From: Pseudomonadota bacterium
GTDB lineage: Bacteria > Pseudomonadota > Alphaproteobacteria > Acetobacterales > Acetobacteraceae
Length of the DNA: 8,680 nt
NCBI GenBank assembly: GCA_021784255.1
Contig: JAJXSZ010000120.1
Location: 1 to 8,680 of the forward strand
Direction: 5' to 3'
Positions 6,901 to 8,680 of the stretch are shown in pieces. Each line of letters begins with the position of its first letter. Position 1 is the first letter of the stretch. Made by a program: the position numbers and the translations under genes. A model generated the notes under the pieces. It was given only the letters and a program-made list of their open reading frames with translations, was not told the DNA's origin and did not search any database.

Positions 6901-8680
6901 GCTCGCCGGTGCCGGCCCTGTGGTCTGGAACGCCGGCACGATCGCCGCGCTGAGTGCCGGCGGCACCGCGGTTGCCTTCGCCGCTGGGCATGACAACGAG
7001 CTCATTGCCTATGCGGGCGCGCAGTTCCTCGGCACCATTCTTGGCGGTAACGCGATCGGCGGGACGTACACCAGCGACCTGGTGCTGGCGACCGGAAGCG
7101 GCATCGGCACCATCGCCGGGTTCACGAATTTCGCCTATATCGACATCAGTCAGGGCGCGACCTGGGACGTGATCGGCAGCACCGGGGCGCTCGGCGGCCT
7201 GATCCGCGGCTTCATGCCCGGCGACACCATCGACATCCAGGGTGTGACGGCGAATTCGGTGGCTGTCAGCGGCGGCGTGGTGACGCTGCTGGCCGCCGGC
7301 AGCGTCACCGCCTCGCTGCGGATGCCGACGCCGCTTGGCGCCAGCGCGTTCGGCCTCACCTCGGATGGTGCGGGCGGCGTGCTGCTGACCGCAACCGGGC
7401 CGGTGACGCCACGCGCGGTGCTCGCGGGCACGTATGACGCGGCCATCAACCTCGACCCCACGAATTATGCATCGGTCGTGACGGTGACCGGCGCCGTCTC
7501 CGTCAACTCGAAGTTCACCGCGATGCTCGAGCACGGGGGGAATCCGTGGACGGTCGTCAACCGCGGGCAGATCGTCAACGCCGACCCGTCGATCGGGGTC
7601 GGACTCTACCTCTACGATGGCGGCTTCGTTTCGAATGCGCAGGGAGCCACGATTGCCGGCGGGTTCGACGGCGTCTATCTCGATGGCCCCGGCAGCATGG
7701 TGAATGCAGGATTCGTATCTGGGGGACCAAAGGGTGCCGGCGTCAATATCTACTCGGCGGGGGCGAACTCGTTCACCAACCTCACGACCGGAACGATCAT
7801 CTCGTCATACCAGGGGCTGCTGATGGCCGCGCCGGGGATCGCGGTCAACGAGGGCAGCATCAGCGGCGCCGGCGTCGGGGCGATGATCCGGAATGGTGCG
7901 ACGCTGATCAATGCGGCGGGCGGGCAGATCGCGGGCGAGACTGGCGTCTCGTTCCAGTCGAGCGGTGTCCTCATCGACAACGGAACGATCCTTGGTGGTG
8001 TGCGCCTGGACGCCGCTGCCACGGATCGCGTGGTTCTGGCACCGACGGCAGTACTCGCGGGTGGCGTCGGCCTGTATGGAACGGGCCCGGGGCGCTACGG
8101 GCAGACCCTGGAGCTCGCAGCCGGGGTGCAGGCCGGCACGCTCGCGGGTTTCGGGGGCAGCATCAACGGCTTCGGCACCGTCGTTTTCGATCCTGGGGCG
8201 CAATGGACAGTCGCGGGCAACGCTGCCGGCCTGGGTGTTGGCGAGGTGATCGATACGGGCTCGATCTACCTCAGCTTCGACGGTTTCACGGTCGGCGACG
8301 CGATCGATATCGCCGGGTTCGCGGCCACCCAGTCGGCCTTCGGCAACGGCCTGCTCACGCTCGTCGGAACGGCTGGCAGCATCACCAGCAACGAGACGCT
8401 GTCGTTGCCGGGCTCCTTTACCGCGGCATCGTTTCGTATTACCAATGATGGGCAAGGCGGAACGAATATCGCCGTTGCCTGCTTCGCGGCGGGTAGCAAC
8501 CTTCTCGCCGCCACGGGCGAGCTGCCGGTCGAGGCCCTGTGCGCGGGGATGTGGCTGATGACGCCGTCGGGGCGCCTGCGGGGGGTGCGCTGGGTTGGGC
8601 GCCGGCGCTTGACGCCGGCGCGCCATCCGCGGCCCTGGGACGTGAATCCGGTGCGTGTGCGCAAGGATGCGTTCGCGCCG
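3917..8680 (+). CDS. Giant NAGTI-repeat (predicted beta-solenoid) protein with C-terminal Hint domain, first 1588 residues
   Basis: A single frame without stops runs from TTG 3917 off the right edge. The product is dominated by short repeats with the core [LIV]-[TVS]-N-x-G-[T]-I followed by a small/Gly-rich turn, for example ITNAGTI, LVNAGTI and LDNAGTI. I count about 39 rungs. Such Asn/Gly/Thr/Val-rich rungs are typical of right-handed beta-helices in surface adhesins and autotransporter passengers; the fold here is inferred. Three super-repeats start at residues 13, 708 and 1177, and residue 1522 (Cys) opens a Hint domain. There is no N-terminal signal peptide: the protein begins SQTITGLRTASLSLTAP. 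No cysteine occurs before 1522. No autotransporter barrel or RTX nonapeptides are seen in the visible part. A role in adhesion, biofilm or cell-surface coating is plausible, but the export route is unknown. It lies 80 bp after the helicase stop; co-transcription cannot be judged. The codons TTA, CTA and TCA are absent from 3917 to 7534, which marks strong GC-biased codon choice. Confidence 0.9.
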   Translation, partial: MSQTITGLRTASLSLTAPAYSSPLTLEGTIAVAAGLGGLFGVAASSAWYVENTGTVLASAEEGTGISLAAGGQVSNAAAALISGYDAGLVVTGAAGTITNAGTIAALEASGGTIGANGHVEAIGVFLGAGGVVDNVVGGVILGGAVGLDLAAATGASAINAGIISARPSTGTAARVGAGDVLSNAAGGVITIAGASTSIAPVYPFGGVGVAAIGGTLTNAGTIVATGFGATGVELARGGVLTNDATLAGYASAVFGYQPGTASGANSIVNTGLITATGSGTGSAVRLVGNAAFTNAAGAVVASAEGGVSVRGGTSRIVNDGAILASGTLAGDNAIGLYAAGLLSNSLSGTIAGGAVLADGATLVNGGLISAGLRISAAIGTNTGTIAATASYADAMLIANGELTNSGLIRGWNGIGATSVSGSADDTIVNSGTIAGVGNATTSASSGTGISLRGGALLTNAVSGRISGVAGAVYAAYATVTLANSGTIVETGTNTNAAVNFARGGYVFNAAAGVISAAAGAGVVIGGSGIDAGTLVNAGTIAGAASGAASAVAAAAALVAVLPGATFEGQVHGTELLLGGTAAASLSGFGSHYGGFSTLAFAPGATWSVGGSYAAFAYGTAGHSLIVRGFQAGDAITLSGLAATGYAFSGPFLTLTGGAGPVTLDLLGRLSPGIFALTPEAGATVLTTDRTILSNAVATLSATYARPIRLSAPYYAASVTNLGTTEQGISAAQSWTLVNEGSLGGSYAVLFGDGGVITNTAGAAIGGTGSTDAIRNLAGLLTLDNAGTIVGQAGVAGVQTLDNAGTIEAALSAGVAAGIAGAGSTTLAVTNAVTGLILGVPAGLDIHGAYATLLNQGRIAASGTAGAGLVFNTGGTLAGLIDNAKDASITGANYGVEAQSGFTLTNAGTISASGTAGVGLGQSAGSKATLDNLTNALIAGVTAGVSLQAGGNVTNAGTILATAGAGFYAGGNLALLNAAGGIIEGSTLGVVMPSTLAGAGPVVWNAGTIAALSAGGTAVAFAAGHDNELIAYAGAQFLGTILGGNAIGGTYTSDLVLATGSGIGTIAGFTNFAYIDISQGATWDVIGSTGALGGLIRGFMPGDTIDIQGVTANSVAVSGGVVTLLAAGSVTASLRMPTPLGASAFGLTSDGAGGVLLTATGPVTPRAVLAGTYDAAINLDPTNYASVVTVTGAVSVNSKFTAMLEHGGNPWTVVNRGQIVNADPSIGVGLYLYDGGFVSNAQGATIAGGFDGVYLDGPGSMVNAGFVSGGPKGAGVNIYSAGANSFTNLTTGTIISSYQGLLMAAPGIAVNEGSISGAGVGAMIRNGATLINAAGGQIAGETGVSFQSSGVLIDNGTILGGVRLDAAATDRVVLAPTAVLAGGVGLYGTGPGRYGQTLELAAGVQAGTLAGFGGSINGFGTVVFDPGAQWTVAGNAAGLGVGEVIDTGSIYLSFDGFTVGDAIDIAGFAATQSAFGNGLLTLVGTAGSITSNETLSLPGSFTAASFRITNDGQGGTNIAVACFAAGSNLLAATGELPVEALCAGMWLMTPSGRLRGVRWVGRRRLTPARHPRPWDVNPVRVRKDAFAP
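3953..6037 (+). repeat. Super-repeat 1 of the NAGTI-Hint protein (residues 13-707)
   Basis: Opens with LSLTAPAYSSPLTLEGTI (residues 13-30), then a Trp rung AWYVENTGT (W48). About 19 Asn-Gly rungs follow, up to about residue 558. The block ends in a closing module: a start like VLPGATFEGQVHG (from 561), a GFG...PGATW segment with W607, then GFQAGDAITLSGLAA (629-643) and a hydrophobic LTL stretch. The same order of elements occurs in blocks 2 and 3. The 18-base sequence at 4211-4228 encoding TNAGTI is repeated exactly at 6629-6646 in block 2. Confidence 0.8.
6038..7444 (+). repeat. Super-repeat 2 of the NAGTI-Hint protein (residues 708-1176)
   Basis: Opens with IRLSAPYYAASVTNLGTT (from 708), which aligns with block 1 at L-x-x-A-P-x-Y and the G-T turn. 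The Trp rung is SWTLVNEGSL (W735). About 13 Asn-Gly rungs follow up to about residue 1027. The closing module has GAQFLGTILGG, then IAGFTNF...GATWDV with W1083, then GFMPGDTIDIQGV (1098-1110), then FGLTSDGAGGVLLTATG. It is shorter than block 1 because it carries fewer rungs. Confidence 0.8.
7445..8479 (+). repeat. Super-repeat 3 of the NAGTI-Hint protein (residues 1177-1521)
   Basis: Opens with INLDPTNYASVVTVTGAV (from 1177) and the Trp rung PWTVVNRGQI (W1211). Only about seven rungs follow before the closing module, which begins near residue 1369. That module shows LAGFGGSINGFGTVVFDPGAQW with W1430 (given here in two parts: LAGFGGSINGFG, then TVVFDPGAQW), GFTVGDAIDIAGFAA (1456-1470) and FRITNDGQGGTNIAV. 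It runs directly into the Hint cysteine at 1522. Confidence 0.8.
8480..8680 (+). other. N-terminal part of a Hint (Hedgehog/intein) domain, Hint_2-like, cut by the right edge
   Basis: Residues 1522-1588 read CFAAGSNLLAATGELPVEAL, then CAGMWLMTPSGRLRGVRWVG, then RRRLTPARHPRPW and NPVRVRKDAF. This matches the usual opening of the bacterial Hint_2 type: nucleophilic Cys1, a GT/GS turn, GE-x-x-VE-x-L, a VRW-[IV]-G-x-R strand and HPRP...PVRVR-x-x-AF. By family such domains cut the peptide bond at the Cys through a thioester. Two family positions look altered: GS replaces the common GT after CFxA, and GM replaces the common GD. The histidine block that completes the active site lies outside the window, so activity cannot be judged. 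Confidence 0.88.

Noticed and set aside
3629..7534. Open frame of about 1300 codons on the minus strand opposite the NAGTI gene
   Set aside because: Over the NAGTI gene it is exactly codon-on-codon antisense, so its stops would correspond to TTA, CTA and TCA codons on the plus strand. High-GC coding bias removes these codons. Its translation is a low-complexity Arg/Asp/Ala mix with no recognisable domain, while the plus frame has clear repeats and a Hint domain. The same applies to 7805-8626 on the minus strand.
4200..8000. Regularly repeated DNA as a CRISPR array
   Set aside because: The repeats are short, degenerate, variably spaced and all in frame. They reflect protein rungs and not constant repeats with unique spacers.

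Overview
The window reads as a piece of a high-GC alphaproteobacterial chromosome, most likely Rhodospirillales and perhaps Acetobacteraceae. The basis is an alphaproteobacterial-style class I lysyl-tRNA synthetase, a very GC-rich DinG/XPD-type helicase, and a giant NAGTI-repeat protein ending in a Hint domain, a combination I associate with Acetobacteraceae and relatives. The taxonomic call is inference; no rRNA or other direct marker is present.

Layout. (1) Positions 1-1009, minus strand: the N-terminal 336 codons of class I lysyl-tRNA synthetase (lysK), whose 3' part lies beyond the left edge. It has both catalytic signatures and an unusual proline-rich leader. (2) Positions 1010-1097: an 88-bp divergent intergenic region with a good -35/-10 candidate facing lysK, placed so that the lysK mRNA would be leaderless or nearly so. 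(3) Positions 1098-3836, plus strand: a complete 912-residue DinG/XPD-family Fe-S DNA helicase with Walker A, four clustered cysteines, a DEGHH box and motif VI. (4) Positions 3837-3916: an 80-bp gap with no convincing terminator, ending in a strong GGAGG ribosome site. (5) Positions 3917-8680, plus strand: one uninterrupted frame of 1588 codons that starts at TTG and leaves the window at the right edge. It encodes a large repetitive protein. About forty short Asn-Gly rungs of the NAGTI type are organised in three successive super-repeats, each with the same opening and closing module, followed by the start of a C-terminal Hint (Hedgehog/intein) autoprocessing domain.

The lysK and helicase genes are housekeeping or genome-maintenance genes. 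The NAGTI-Hint gene looks like a surface or secreted structural protein and is the most interesting object here. No functional link between the three genes is shown. The window is almost fully coding, with no stretch over 300 bases without a gene. I found no tRNA, rRNA, CRISPR array, insertion sequence, integrase or attachment site.
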